Source: an uncultured Actinomycetes bacterium (GTDB taxonomy: Bacteria; Actinomycetota; Actinomycetes; Nanopelagicales; Nanopelagicaceae). From it: 10,401 nt of DNA. Under the pieces are notes generated by a model. The model saw only the letters and a program-made list of their open reading frames with translations, made no database searches and was not told the origin of the DNA. The stretch is from assembly GCA_903890345.1 (NCBI GenBank), contig CAITAV010000126.1, forward strand, positions 1-10,401, read 5' to 3'. A program made the position numbers and the translations under genes. Positions 1-7,542 of this stretch are shown in pieces (position 1 is the stretch's first letter; every line of letters starts with the position of its first letter).

Positions 1-809
1 CTAAAGAGTTAGATTCATATGATGACAACGTAGTTTTAATTTGCACTGGATCTCAAGGCGAACCAATGGCAGCGCTTTCTCGTATGGCCAATGGTGATCA
101 TCAAATTCGAGTCGGCGATGGCGATACTGTTATTTTGGCATCATCTCTGATCCCCGGAAATGAAAATTCTGTCTTTCGTGTAATAAATGAGTTAACTCGA
201 TTTGGCGCGAAAGTTGTACATAAAGCAAATGCCATGGTGCATGTTTCTGGTCATGCTGCTGCAGGTGAATTGCTCTACTGCTACAACATTGTTAAACCAA
301 AATATGTAATGCCGGTTCATGGTGAATGGCGACACTTGAAAGCAAATGCCGAGATTGCAATAAATGCAGGTGTGCCGCGAGAAAACACAATCGTCATTGA
401 AAATGGTGTTGTCGTTGATTTAGTAGATCACGTAGCTCAAGTTGTGGGTGGTGTTCCTTGTGGATTTGTTTTTGTTGACGGTCAGAGTATTGGTGATATT
501 ACAGAATCTTCGCTGAAGGATCGCAGAATTTTAGGTGAAGAAGGTTTCATCTCTGTAGTTGTAGTGATTGATTCACAGAGCGGAAAGATTGTTGCAGGTC
601 CGGATATTCATGCTCGCGGATTTGCAGAGGATGCATCCTTATTTGATGAAGTAAAAATTGATATTGAAAAAGCACTAGCAGCAGCAGTTGTCGAAGGAAT
701 TAATGGAACTCACCAACTTTCACAAGTTGTACGTCGAACAATTGGGGGATGGGTTGGCGGTAAGCACCGTCGACGTCCGATGATCATTCCGCTAGTTATT
801 GAGGTTTAG
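1..809 (+). CDS. rnj: Ribonuclease J, C-terminal part (5' end outside the window)
   Basis: The frame is open from base 3, so this is a 3' fragment of 268 codons and the ATG at 66 is internal. RNase J is a cytoplasmic metallo-beta-lactamase/beta-CASP ribonuclease with 5'-3' exonuclease and endonuclease activity in mRNA decay and rRNA maturation. Visible family marks are TGSQGEPMAAL just after the left edge (beta-CASP region), the VHVSGHA segment near base 240, and PKYVMPVHGEWRHL near base 300, which carries a metal-binding histidine. The rest, up to the stop at 807, is the RNase J C-terminal domain. Family members are about 550-560 residues, so about half is missing off the left edge. In Actinobacteria this gene commonly lies between dapA and ftsK, and ftsK does follow here. 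No frameshift or internal stop is seen. Confidence 0.95.
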   Translation, partial: KELDSYDDNVVLICTGSQGEPMAALSRMANGDHQIRVGDGDTVILASSLIPGNENSVFRVINELTRFGAKVVHKANAMVHVSGHAAAGELLYCYNIVKPKYVMPVHGEWRHLKANAEIAINAGVPRENTIVIENGVVVDLVDHVAQVVGGVPCGFVFVDGQSIGDITESSLKDRRILGEEGFISVVVVIDSQSGKIVAGPDIHARGFAEDASLFDEVKIDIEKALAAAVVEGINGTHQLSQVVRRTIGGWVGGKHRRRPMIIPLVIEV

Positions 810-846
810 AAGTTCTAACCGTTCGTTAGTCGGCGCGCCTGCCATC

Positions 847-879
847 TTGATAATTGTTATGCAATTACGATAATTAGTG
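847..879 (+). promoter_or_regulatory. Candidate ftsK promoter, leaderless type
   Basis: TTGATA at 847-852 and GATAAT at 869-874 are separated by 16 bp. The ftsK GTG starts only 5 bases after the -10 element, and no Shine-Dalgarno sequence precedes it. An overlapping alternative -10, TACGAT at 866-871, would put the transcription start almost exactly on the GTG. Leaderless mRNAs are common in Actinobacteria. The elements are seen; promoter function and leaderless initiation are inferred. Confidence 0.55.
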
Positions 880-3194
880 TGGCTAAGAAAAAGAACTCTT
901 CATCCAAGCGCGCCAAAGTAGGCGGCGCTGTTGGAAGAGGGCTACAAGGATTATGGCGAGGTATCGCTAAAGCGTTAGGTGCCACAATTAGATTTATTGC
1001 ACGAGGCGCAAAAGATTTAGATCCAACCCATCAACGAGATGGTGCAGCGTTTGCCTTGTTAATCTTTGCGATTATTGCAGGAGCAGGCGCATGGTTTCAC
1101 GCAGATAATGTCATAAGTCGAGCTTTGTATGCATTTATTTATGGAGCATTCGGACGCATAGGTTTTATTGCACCCCTAGTACTTATTTATTTCGCAATTA
1201 GATTATTTAGAGTTCCAGATGAGAAGGCAGCCACAGGTCGAATTATCGTTGGAACAATTACCTTACTTATTAGCGCAACCGGACTTGCGCATTTGCTAAA
1301 TGGTTCTATTGGCACAGGTGCAACTGCAATTCGACACGGTGGTGGATGGATTGGTTATGGAGTTTCAACCCCACTCGTTGCCTTAATGACATCGATGCTT
1401 ACATACCCCGTATTAGCGGTTCTATTTGTTTTTGGAATTTTAGTGATTACTGCTACTCCAGCCTCTGAAGTTTTTTCACATATCTCTGGAGCATCACGTT
1501 GGTTATGGGATCGAAAACCAACAAGAAAACCTAGTGACGAAGAGTTTGAAATTTCAGAAACCCCTCCATTTGAATCTCCAGTTGTAGCTGAGTGGAATGC
1601 GCCACCAGATGATGACGAAGAGCTAGATGAAGAGGAGTTTGACGAGGAATTTACCGTTGCTATGCCTCGACCAACTACGCAGCAGATTCCAAAGGAGGCA
1701 AGACCGGTTCAACTTTTGTTATCGAGTGATTCGCATTACGAACTGCCACCTGAAGACCTTTTGCGCACTGGCCCCGCTGCAAAAGCGAAGAGCAAAGTTA
1801 ATGAGAGTGTTGTCGCATCTCTTACCGAGGTATTTAAGCAATTTGAAATTGATGCAGAAGTAACTGGATTTATGCGTGGACCAACGGTTACGCGCTATGA
1901 AGTTGAACTTGGAAATGCAGTAAAGGTCGAACGAATTACCGCACTGGCTAAGAATATTTCATACGCTGTTGCTAGCAGTGACGTCCGAATTCTTTCGCCA
2001 ATCCCAGGTAAATCAGCTGTTGGAATCGAAATTCCTAATGCAGACCGCGAGATTGTGGCACTGGGCGATGTGATGCGTTCTAGCGTTGCAGGTCAAGATC
2101 ACCACCCGATGCTCGTTGCTCTAGGTAAAGATGTTGAGGGTAATTTTGTTTGTGCAAATCTTGCGAAGATGCCGCACTTACTCGTTGCTGGCGCAACAGG
2201 TGCCGGAAAATCTTCGATGATTAATGCGATGATCACTTCAATTTTGATGCGTGCAACGCCAGATGATGTTCGATTGGTCCTGATCGATCCAAAGCGAGTT
2301 GAATTAACAGCGTATGAAGGTATTCCACATTTAATTACTCCCATCATCACTAATCCCAAGAAAGCTGCCGATGCGCTGACATGGGTTGTTCGAGAAATGG
2401 ATCTTCGATATGAAGATCTCTCCACTTTTGGCTTTAGACATATTGATGATTTCAATAAGGCTGTGCGCGCAGGAAAAGTTGTGCCGCCTGAAGGCAGCGA
2501 TCGCATTGTTGAGCCGTATCCCTACTTGCTGGTAATAATTGATGAGTTAGCAGATTTGATGATGATTGCTGCTCGCGAAGTGGAAGAGTCTGTTGTTCGA
2601 ATCACCCAGCTAGCTCGTTCTGCAGGTATTCACCTGGTACTTGCAACACAACGTCCAAGCGTTGACGTTGTGACAGGGCTAATCAAAGCCAATGTTCCAT
2701 CGAGACTCTCTTTTGCAACATCATCACTTGCAGATAGTCGAGTGATTTTAGATAGCCCAGGTGCTGAAAAACTTGTAGGACAAGGTGATGCGCTATTTAT
2801 TCCAATGGGTGCAAGTAGAGCAATTAGAATTCAAGGCGCATACGTATCAGAACGTGAAATTGAAGCAGTAACTTCACATGTTAAAAAACAATTATCGCCT
2901 CGCTATCGCGAAGACGTTACAGCGCCCATTTCTTCTGCAAAATTAGTTGATAAAGATATTGGTGATGATTTAGATATTTTGTTACAAGCTGTTGAACTTG
3001 TTATTGGAACTCAATTTGGATCGACATCAATGTTGCAAAGAAAATTACGAATTGGTTTTGCAAAAGCTGGAAGATTAATGGATCTGATGGAGTCTCGCGG
3101 AATTGTTGGTCCTTCCGAAGGTTCAAAAGCTCGGACAGTCATGGTCAAACCCGATGAACTTGATTCGGTTCTAGCAACGCTTCGCGATTACTAA
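879..3194 (+). CDS. ftsK: DNA translocase FtsK/SpoIIIE
   Basis: Septum-located, ATP-driven DNA pump that clears chromosome ends from the division plane. The 771-residue protein starts with a basic tail (about residues 1-50). Four or five hydrophobic membrane segments follow (about 55-74, 94-109, 121-140 and 155-192), then a short linker with a very acidic run at about 241-257. The motor domain begins near residue 300. Its Walker A motif is GATGAGKSS (438-446, Lys444) and its Walker B is LLVIIDELADLMM (Asp555-Glu556). A C-terminal winged-helix gamma domain (about 700-765), which in the family reads the polar KOPS sequences, includes SMLQRKLRIGFAKAGRLMDL. The GTG at 879 is chosen because it follows a -10 element directly and gives the usual MAKKK basic start. 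The linker is short compared with Streptomyces or E. coli FtsK, as expected in a reduced genome. Confidence 0.97.
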   Translation: MAKKKNSSSKRAKVGGAVGRGLQGLWRGIAKALGATIRFIARGAKDLDPTHQRDGAAFALLIFAIIAGAGAWFHADNVISRALYAFIYGAFGRIGFIAPLVLIYFAIRLFRVPDEKAATGRIIVGTITLLISATGLAHLLNGSIGTGATAIRHGGGWIGYGVSTPLVALMTSMLTYPVLAVLFVFGILVITATPASEVFSHISGASRWLWDRKPTRKPSDEEFEISETPPFESPVVAEWNAPPDDDEELDEEEFDEEFTVAMPRPTTQQIPKEARPVQLLLSSDSHYELPPEDLLRTGPAAKAKSKVNESVVASLTEVFKQFEIDAEVTGFMRGPTVTRYEVELGNAVKVERITALAKNISYAVASSDVRILSPIPGKSAVGIEIPNADREIVALGDVMRSSVAGQDHHPMLVALGKDVEGNFVCANLAKMPHLLVAGATGAGKSSMINAMITSILMRATPDDVRLVLIDPKRVELTAYEGIPHLITPIITNPKKAADALTWVVREMDLRYEDLSTFGFRHIDDFNKAVRAGKVVPPEGSDRIVEPYPYLLVIIDELADLMMIAAREVEESVVRITQLARSAGIHLVLATQRPSVDVVTGLIKANVPSRLSFATSSLADSRVILDSPGAEKLVGQGDALFIPMGASRAIRIQGAYVSEREIEAVTSHVKKQLSPRYREDVTAPISSAKLVDKDIGDDLDILLQAVELVIGTQFGSTSMLQRKLRIGFAKAGRLMDLMESRGIVGPSEGSKARTVMVKPDELDSVLATLRDY

Positions 3195-3214
3195 TTGTTC
3201 ATTTTTTAGGCGCT

Positions 3215-3245
3215 AGAAATTGGGGTGAGATGACCCCCAAATTGA
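3215..3245 (+). terminator. Candidate hairpin between ftsK and the RodZ-like gene
   Basis: The arms TTGGGGT (3220-3226) and ACCCCCAA (3233-3240) pair with one bulged C around a 6-base loop; two further A-T pairs can form outside an A/A mismatch. It lies 25 bases after the ftsK stop. No T-run follows it (GACGTAAGG comes next), so it is not a textbook intrinsic terminator. It may end or stabilise the ftsK message, or act as a DNA site for the downstream gene. Confidence 0.4.
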
Positions 3246-3324
3246 CGTAAGGGCTATTACTTGTAACTTCACAGGGCTACCATTGGCATACGTTATTAAT
3301 CACCTAAATTTTTGTTGAGGTCGT

Positions 3325-4089
3325 ATGTCACTCGGTTCAGTAATTCGCCAGGCTCGCATTGATGCGGGCTTGAGCATTGACGATCTTTCAGAGCGCACCA
3401 GTATTCGTGGTGGATTATTAAAAGAAATTGAAAGTGATGACTTCACAAAATGCGGCGGCGAAACTTACGCCCGTGGTCACTTAAGAAACATTGCCCCTCA
3501 GATCAAAATGGATGCAAGTTTGCTCCTTGAGTTATATGAGAGTGAACAATCCATGCAACCGCGTCGTATTCAAGAGATGCTTGCCGAAAATAATGTCATG
3601 ACTAATCCAGTAGATAAGAAAACTATTTCTTGGAAAACTTTGGCTGGTATTTCTCTCGCAACGTTGGCACTTCTTGGCGCCGTGCAAATAATTATCTCTA
3701 ATTCGAAGACATCTACGGTTGAAACAGTTGCAACGGAATCCGCTTCGCCAACCGTTTCCGCCTCTCAAACTCCAGAGGCACAACCAACGCAATCTGAAAT
3801 AGCAACACCTGCCCCAAGTCGAGATACTTATTCTTCTGGCACAGGAGTTGCCGTGAATGTTTCTGCAACTCGCGGAACTTCTTGGTTATTTGTTTCCGAT
3901 TCAAACGGCACAACTTTATACAGCGGTCAGATCAGAAATGGACAGACGCTTAATTTTAGTGCGTCAACTCGCGTGAGTCTTAAAGTGGGCAACGCAGGCG
4001 CTGTAGATGTCATCGTAAATGGCAAAGCCGCACAGCAAATTGGTAGCGATGGCGAAGTTGTTTCAGTTTCATATGGGGTTACTTCATAA
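3325..4089 (+). CDS. RodZ-like membrane-anchored HTH protein (DUF4115)
   Basis: A 254-residue bitopic membrane protein. Residues about 3-68 form an Xre-like helix-turn-helix of the HTH_25 type (SLGSVIRQARIDAGLSIDDL), ending in YARGHLRNIA. A single membrane segment follows at about 104-125. Next comes a Ser/Thr/Pro/Glu-rich extracytoplasmic linker (about 127-168) and a C-terminal beta-rich DUF4115 domain (about 173-252) with the typical TSWLFVSDSNGTTLYSG pattern. This matches RodZ, which in rods links MreB to the cell-wall machinery. No mreB is in the window, so whether this protein partners MreB is open. In Actinobacteria a gene of this type regularly lies between ftsK and rimO. The ATG at 3325 has GAGG at 3317-3320, 4 bases upstream, a rather tight spacing. 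A diffuse promoter probably lies around 3268-3296 (TTCACA, then CGTTAT). Confidence 0.88.
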   Translation: MSLGSVIRQARIDAGLSIDDLSERTSIRGGLLKEIESDDFTKCGGETYARGHLRNIAPQIKMDASLLLELYESEQSMQPRRIQEMLAENNVMTNPVDKKTISWKTLAGISLATLALLGAVQIIISNSKTSTVETVATESASPTVSASQTPEAQPTQSEIATPAPSRDTYSSGTGVAVNVSATRGTSWLFVSDSNGTTLYSGQIRNGQTLNFSASTRVSLKVGNAGAVDVIVNGKAAQQIGSDGEVVSVSYGVTS

Positions 4090-4120
4090 CTTCACGCAAT
4101 AACCTGTAACATCACCCCAA
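4083..4120 (+). promoter_or_regulatory. Candidate rimO promoter, leaderless type
   Basis: TAACAT at 4107-4112 ends 7 bases before the rimO ATG at 4120, and no Shine-Dalgarno sequence lies in CCTGTAACATCACCCCA. A weak -35-like TTCATA at 4083-4088 lies 18 bases upstream, overlapping the end of the RodZ-like gene. The arrangement suggests that transcription starts at or one base before the ATG. Function is inferred. Confidence 0.45.
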
Positions 4121-5502
4121 TGAGTCGTACAGTTGCAGTAGTCACCCTGGGCTGTGCTCGTAATGAAGTAGATTCCGAAGAGCTAGCGGGTCGTTTAGCA
4201 GCTGATGGATGGATTCTGGTTGACGATGTTGAAAAAGCCGAAGTAGCACTTATAAATACATGCGGATTTATTGAATCTGCAAAGAAAGATTCTGTCGACG
4301 CGTTACTTGAAGCAAATTCACTCAAAGGCCATGGAGTTACACGTGCAGTAGTTGCTGTTGGGTGCATGGCTGAGCGTTATGGACAAGAATTAGCGGAGGC
4401 ACTCCCAGAAGCAGATGCAATTTTAGGTTTTGATGACTACCAAGATATCTCTGCACGATTGCAATCAATCGTTTCGGGAAATTCTCATACTCCGCACGTG
4501 CCTCGTGATCGCAGATCATTGCTTCCGATTGCACCTGTAGATAGAGCGGCGGTTCGAGATGAGCAGTACGCATCCAAAGTTGGCGCAGGCGGGACTCTCT
4601 TTCGTAAACGACTCGGAAATGCACCCTGGGCACCATTAAAGATTGCATCCGGTTGTGATCGTCGTTGTTCATTTTGTGCGATTCCTTATTTCCGAGGCTC
4701 CTTTGTTTCAAGACGCCCAGTTGAAATTCTTGAAGAGGCTAAATGGCTCGCCAGTAAGGGTGTTTCAGAGTTATTTCTAGTTAGCGAAAATACAACGTCA
4801 TACGGCAAAGACCTAGGCGACCTACGTTTAATGGAAACGATACTTCCAGATATCGCTGCAATTTCTGGTGTTGAGCGGGTTCGGTTGTCATACCTGCAAC
4901 CAGCAGAGATGCGTCCTTCCTTATTGCAGGCCATGGTGGCAACGGAGAAAGTTGCTCCATATTTTGATCTCTCTTTTCAACATACAAGTCCATCAGTGTT
5001 GCGAGCAATGCGACGATTTGGTGACAGTGAAAAATTCTTGCATCTGATTTCACAAATCAGGGCACTAGATCCGCAAGCAGGCATTCGCTCTAATTTCATT
5101 GTGGGTTTTCCGGGTGAAACACAAGAAGATTTTGATGGACTGGCAGAGTTCATAACACACGCAAAGCTAGATGCAGTTGGAATCTTCGGCTACTCCGATG
5201 AAGACAATACAGAAGCACTTGGTCTCGGAGAAAAAATAGAGCAAGAAGTAATTTCTCAACGAGTTGAATCCCTTTCAACTCTGGCTGATGAAATGGTTTC
5301 AGAGCGCGCACAGATGAGAATTGGCCAGAGCGTTCGAGTATTGATTGAAGATGCAGAATTACAAGAAGGACGAGCCGCACACCAAGGTCCAGAAGTAGAT
5401 GGGACAACGACTTTTGTTGGTACAGATTACAAAGTGGGCGAGTATGTTGATGCTGTTGTCATAGAAAGCATTGGAGCAGATTTGGTGGCCGAAGCAGAAT
5501 GA
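4120..5502 (+). CDS. rimO: Ribosomal protein S12 methylthiotransferase RimO
   Basis: Radical-SAM enzyme that adds a methylthio group to the conserved aspartate of ribosomal protein S12, using two [4Fe-4S] clusters. The N-terminal MTTase (UPF0004) domain has the three cluster cysteines Cys12 (TLGCARNEVDSE), Cys48 (INTCGFIESAK) and Cys82 (VGCMAERYG). The radical-SAM CxxxCxxC motif is Cys179, Cys183 and Cys186 in ASGCDRRCSFCAIPYFRG. A C-terminal TRAM domain occupies about 397-458. NTCGFIESAKKDSV and the S12-type TRAM favour RimO over the tRNA enzyme MiaB. The length of 460 is normal. The ATG at 4120 gives the start MSRTVAVVTLGC with the conserved strand immediately following. The stop overlaps the pgsA start in an ATGA, so the two genes are probably translationally coupled. 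Confidence 0.96.
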   Translation: MSRTVAVVTLGCARNEVDSEELAGRLAADGWILVDDVEKAEVALINTCGFIESAKKDSVDALLEANSLKGHGVTRAVVAVGCMAERYGQELAEALPEADAILGFDDYQDISARLQSIVSGNSHTPHVPRDRRSLLPIAPVDRAAVRDEQYASKVGAGGTLFRKRLGNAPWAPLKIASGCDRRCSFCAIPYFRGSFVSRRPVEILEEAKWLASKGVSELFLVSENTTSYGKDLGDLRLMETILPDIAAISGVERVRLSYLQPAEMRPSLLQAMVATEKVAPYFDLSFQHTSPSVLRAMRRFGDSEKFLHLISQIRALDPQAGIRSNFIVGFPGETQEDFDGLAEFITHAKLDAVGIFGYSDEDNTEALGLGEKIEQEVISQRVESLSTLADEMVSERAQMRIGQSVRVLIEDAELQEGRAAHQGPEVDGTTTFVGTDYKVGEYVDAVVIESIGADLVAEAE

Positions 5503-6044
5503 ATTTACCGGCCTTCCTAACTCCAAATGTGATTACAAGTTTGCGAATCGCTTTCTTGCCCGTCGGCGCATATGCACTCTTTAAAAATGGTGGCGACGAT
5601 TCAACATGGCAAATTATTTCGTGGTGGATATTTTTTATTCTGGGATTAAGCGATATTTTGGATGGAAATCTGGCTCGCAGCAGAAACTCCATAACTGAAT
5701 TTGGAAAATTCTTAGATCCAATTGCAGATAAAGCCATGATCGGAACCGCAATGGTTTCACTCTCCATTCTTGGGCGAATGCCATGGTGGATAACGATTGT
5801 GATCATGGCCCGCGAGATTGGAATTACATTTTTCAGGTTGGCCGTAATTAAGCGCGGCGTTATTCCGGCAAACCGCGGCGGAAAAATTAAAGCATTTTTC
5901 CAGGGGTTCGGAGTTGGCTTCTATGTCCTTCCATTAAATGAGAATTTGTACTGGTTTAGAGATGGCTTCATGGCTGTTGCTATTATTTTGACTCTTGTAA
6001 CCGGATTGCATTACATACAATCTGCATTTAAGACGAGCAAATAG
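5499..6044 (+). CDS. pgsA: CDP-diacylglycerol--glycerol-3-phosphate 3-phosphatidyltransferase
   Basis: Integral membrane enzyme that transfers the phosphatidyl group from CDP-diacylglycerol to glycerol-3-phosphate, the committed step to phosphatidylglycerol and cardiolipin. The complete CDP-alcohol phosphotransferase signature is present: Asp52, Asp55-Gly56, Ala59-Arg60, Gly69, Asp73 and Asp77, with the spacing DxxDGxxARx8GxxxDxxxD. The N-terminal TPNVITSLRIAFLPV is typical of PgsA. Several hydrophobic segments occur, including about 38-51, 85-110 and 150-172. Its 181 residues are normal. The start overlaps the rimO stop by 4 bp. The family also includes phosphatidylinositol-phosphate and cardiolipin synthases; the position after rimO, conserved in Actinobacteria, and the N-terminus favour PgsA. 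Confidence 0.92.
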   Translation: MNLPAFLTPNVITSLRIAFLPVGAYALFKNGGDDSTWQIISWWIFFILGLSDILDGNLARSRNSITEFGKFLDPIADKAMIGTAMVSLSILGRMPWWITIVIMAREIGITFFRLAVIKRGVIPANRGGKIKAFFQGFGVGFYVLPLNENLYWFRDGFMAVAIILTLVTGLHYIQSAFKTSK

Positions 6045-6059
6045 TGCGAAGGGAATTTC

Positions 6060-6551
6060 ATGACTAACGCTTCTGAAATTACTTCAGCGATGAAAGATAT
6101 TATTGCGACTTTAAAATCACGGAATGAAACCCTTAGCACCGCAGAATCAATTACTGGCGGGGGATTGGGTTATGCCATCACAAGTGTTCCGGGATCTTCA
6201 GATATTTATGTAGGCGGTTCAATTGCGTATCACAGCGAAGTAAAGCAATCCCATCTTGGTGTGGCAGCGGATTTGATCTCAGATAAAACTGTTTATAGCG
6301 AAGAAGTTGCATTCGCGATGGCCGAGGGTGCGAAGAAAACATTTAAAACAACATGGGCCATTGCAACGACAGGAGTTGCCGGTCCTGATTCATCCGATGG
6401 AGTATCTGCCGGGACCGTATGGGTTGCCATCGCCGGGCCGATTACACAGAGCATTCAATTGAGCCTAGATGGCGAGCGTGAAAATATACGAAGTGGGACT
6501 GTCGCGAGCGCGATTGGCACCTTTGCGCGTATCCTTAGGTCAAGAGATTAA
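6060..6551 (+). CDS. cinA: CinA C-terminal domain protein (nicotinamide-nucleotide amidohydrolase type)
   Basis: A stand-alone CinA C-terminal domain of 163 residues, the PncC type that deamidates nicotinamide mononucleotide to nicotinate mononucleotide in NAD salvage. The signature TAESITGG (residues 27-34, with Ser30 the conserved serine of the active-site loop) is present. So are VGGSIAYHSEVKQSHLGV (51-68) and ATTGVAGPDSSDG (102-114), followed by GTVWVAIAGP. The N-terminal molybdopterin-binding-like domain of full-length CinA is absent, as in many actinobacterial homologues, so this is not a truncation. AAGGGA at 6049-6054, 5 bases before the ATG, supports this start. The gene begins 15 bp after pgsA in the same direction and probably belongs to the same transcript. 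The name comes from competence-induced CinA; no competence role is implied. Confidence 0.92.
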   Translation: MTNASEITSAMKDIIATLKSRNETLSTAESITGGGLGYAITSVPGSSDIYVGGSIAYHSEVKQSHLGVAADLISDKTVYSEEVAFAMAEGAKKTFKTTWAIATTGVAGPDSSDGVSAGTVWVAIAGPITQSIQLSLDGERENIRSGTVASAIGTFARILRSRD

Positions 6552-6560
6552 CTAGGCGCA

Positions 6561-6566
6561 AAGGAG
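6561..6566 (+). promoter_or_regulatory. Ribosome binding site that fixes the clgR start
   Basis: A strong AAGGAG lies 6 bases before the ATG at 6573. The in-frame TTG at 6567 directly abuts this site, so it would have no spacer and is not a plausible start. Confidence 0.8.
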
Positions 6567-6572
6567 TTGGCC

Positions 6573-6836
6573 ATGTTGTTACGCGAAGCAGTAGGCGCGA
6601 CTCTTCGCGCTGCCCGCACAGAGCAATCTCGCACACTTCGAGATGTTGCTCGTGATGCACGAGTATCCCTTGGTTATCTCTCTGAGGTAGAGCGAGGACA
6701 GAAAGAAGCATCTTCAGAGTTATTGGCAGCTATTTGTTCAGCACTTGGTTTGACACTTTCTACAGTTGTTAGCGATGTTTCCTTACACATTAAGTCAACT
6801 GAAGTTGCAACACTAAGCGTCGTAGACGCAGCATAA
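6573..6836 (+). CDS. clgR: ClgR, Xre-family transcriptional regulator of protease genes
   Basis: A small 87-residue DNA-binding protein. Almost the whole length is one Xre/Cro helix-turn-helix domain, with VGATLRAARTEQSRTLRDVA, then VSLGYLSEVERGQKEASSELLAAICSALGL (31-60). That SLGYLSEVERGQKEASSELL block is characteristic of ClgR, which in Streptomyces, Corynebacterium and Mycobacterium activates clp protease and related genes. Its position just downstream of cinA and upstream of recA is also the usual one. The C-terminus ends in Val-Val-Asp-Ala-Ala; in Streptomyces a C-terminal Ala-Ala makes ClgR itself a Clp substrate, so feedback proteolysis is a reasonable inference here. The ATG at 6573 is preferred to the TTG at 6567 on ribosome-binding-site spacing. 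No separate promoter is visible in the 21-bp gap from cinA. Confidence 0.92.
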   Translation: MLLREAVGATLRAARTEQSRTLRDVARDARVSLGYLSEVERGQKEASSELLAAICSALGLTLSTVVSDVSLHIKSTEVATLSVVDAA

Positions 6837-6838
6837 TT

Positions 6839-7351
6839 TTGCCTCACTTATACGCACTTCAGGGAGCTGTGGCTTCGCGTTCTGAGGCTGCTCTACTTAC
6901 TGCGACTAAAGAAATTATCGCTACGCAAGGCATTAAAAATCTTGCCATGATCGATATTGCAGATTTATCTCAAGTTTCTAGAGCAACTCTCTATAACCAT
7001 TTTCGCGATAAAGATGCTGTTTTATACTCACTTTTAAGCCGTGAGATTATTTATCTCTTCGAAAATGCACCAAAAAATCCAGCTGAATTACTTGAGTATT
7101 TTTCCTGTGCAATCAGCACTGATGCGGCATTAGCCGGAATGCGCTCGCATGACCCAGCTATTCTGACAAAGATGCTTCTGCGAAGTGAAGATAAAATTTG
7201 GCATGCAATTGATGCATTCTTCGCAACTGCTCTGGGTTCTGAAGTAAAAGCCGGAATCGCAATCTCATGGCTGATTGGACAAGTTCTACAACCTTTGACG
7301 CCGGAACAATCTCGAGCACAAAGCGCGCAATTACTGCATGCGAATCTCTGA
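6839..7351 (+). CDS. TetR-family transcriptional regulator, target unknown
   Basis: A predicted dimeric repressor of about 170 residues. Residues 16-60 form the N-terminal TetR helix-turn-helix: SRSEAALLTATKEIIATQG, MIDIADLSQVSRATLYNHF and then the conserved Asp-Lys (FRDKDAVL). The helical C-terminal ligand/dimer domain is short and not recognisable as a known subfamily, so the effector is unknown. The TTG at 6839 lies 2 bp after the clgR stop with no Shine-Dalgarno, implying re-initiation. An in-frame GTG at 6869 would give a start closer to the family norm (MASRSEAALL), but its AGGGAG is only 2 bases away. The start is therefore uncertain by 10 codons. The 3' end overlaps DUF3046 by 14 bp. 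Co-directional packing between clgR and DUF3046 suggests co-transcription. Confidence 0.88.
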   Translation: MPHLYALQGAVASRSEAALLTATKEIIATQGIKNLAMIDIADLSQVSRATLYNHFRDKDAVLYSLLSREIIYLFENAPKNPAELLEYFSCAISTDAALAGMRSHDPAILTKMLLRSEDKIWHAIDAFFATALGSEVKAGIAISWLIGQVLQPLTPEQSRAQSAQLLHANL

Positions 7352-7535
7352 TCTTCGAGAGCGAATCCTTTTAAGTTTTGGCCCACAATGGGCGCCATCC
7401 TTTAGTGCAGATATTGCAATCTCTGAATTGGGTAGCAAGAGCGTGAATGAGGCGCTCGCAGCCGGCCTAGAGCCCGATGAGATCTGGAGAGCCGTCTGTA
7501 AGGCCCATCCAGAACAGACCGCTCCACATAGGTAA
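7338..7535 (+). CDS. DUF3046 family protein
   Basis: A 65-residue protein of unknown function that matches the actinobacterial DUF3046 family: an MRxxxxxER start, FGPQWAPSFSADIAISELG in the middle, and SVNEALAAGLEPDEIWRAVCKA near the C-terminus. Members typically are 60-70 residues and lie just upstream of recA, as here. There is no membrane segment or signal peptide. The ATG lies inside the TetR 3' end (14-bp overlap) without a clear ribosome binding site, so its translation is probably coupled to TetR. No biochemical role is known to me. Confidence 0.88.
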   Translation: MRISDLRERILLSFGPQWAPSFSADIAISELGSKSVNEALAAGLEPDEIWRAVCKAHPEQTAPHR

Positions 7536-7542
7536 CGGCGTG

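Noticed and set aside
66..809. Complete 247-residue protein starting at the ATG at 66
   Set aside because: The frame is open to the left edge, and the RNase J motif TGSQGEPMA spans this ATG, so it is an internal methionine of a partial gene.
815..829. Small hairpin CTAAC/GTTAG after the RNase J stop as a terminator
   Set aside because: Only a 5-bp A/T-containing stem with no T-run; too weak to list as a terminator, although it is the only hairpin in the 69-bp gap.
832..839. 8-bp palindrome GGCGCGCC after the RNase J gene
   Set aside because: Too short and without flanking symmetry or a T-run to call a terminator or operator; may be chance.
2099..2506. Minus-strand reading frame of 135 codons inside ftsK
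   Set aside because: It lies wholly antisense to the highly conserved FtsK motor domain, has no recognisable domain or ribosome binding site, and is a shadow of the coding strand.
4337..4711. Minus-strand reading frame of 124 codons inside rimO
   Set aside because: Antisense to conserved RimO sequence including the first radical-SAM cysteines; composition looks like a shadow and no family resemblance is seen.
6567..6572. TTG at 6567 as the clgR start
   Set aside because: It directly abuts the AAGGAG ribosome binding site with no spacer; the ATG at 6573 has a 6-base spacer and fits the ClgR N-terminus.
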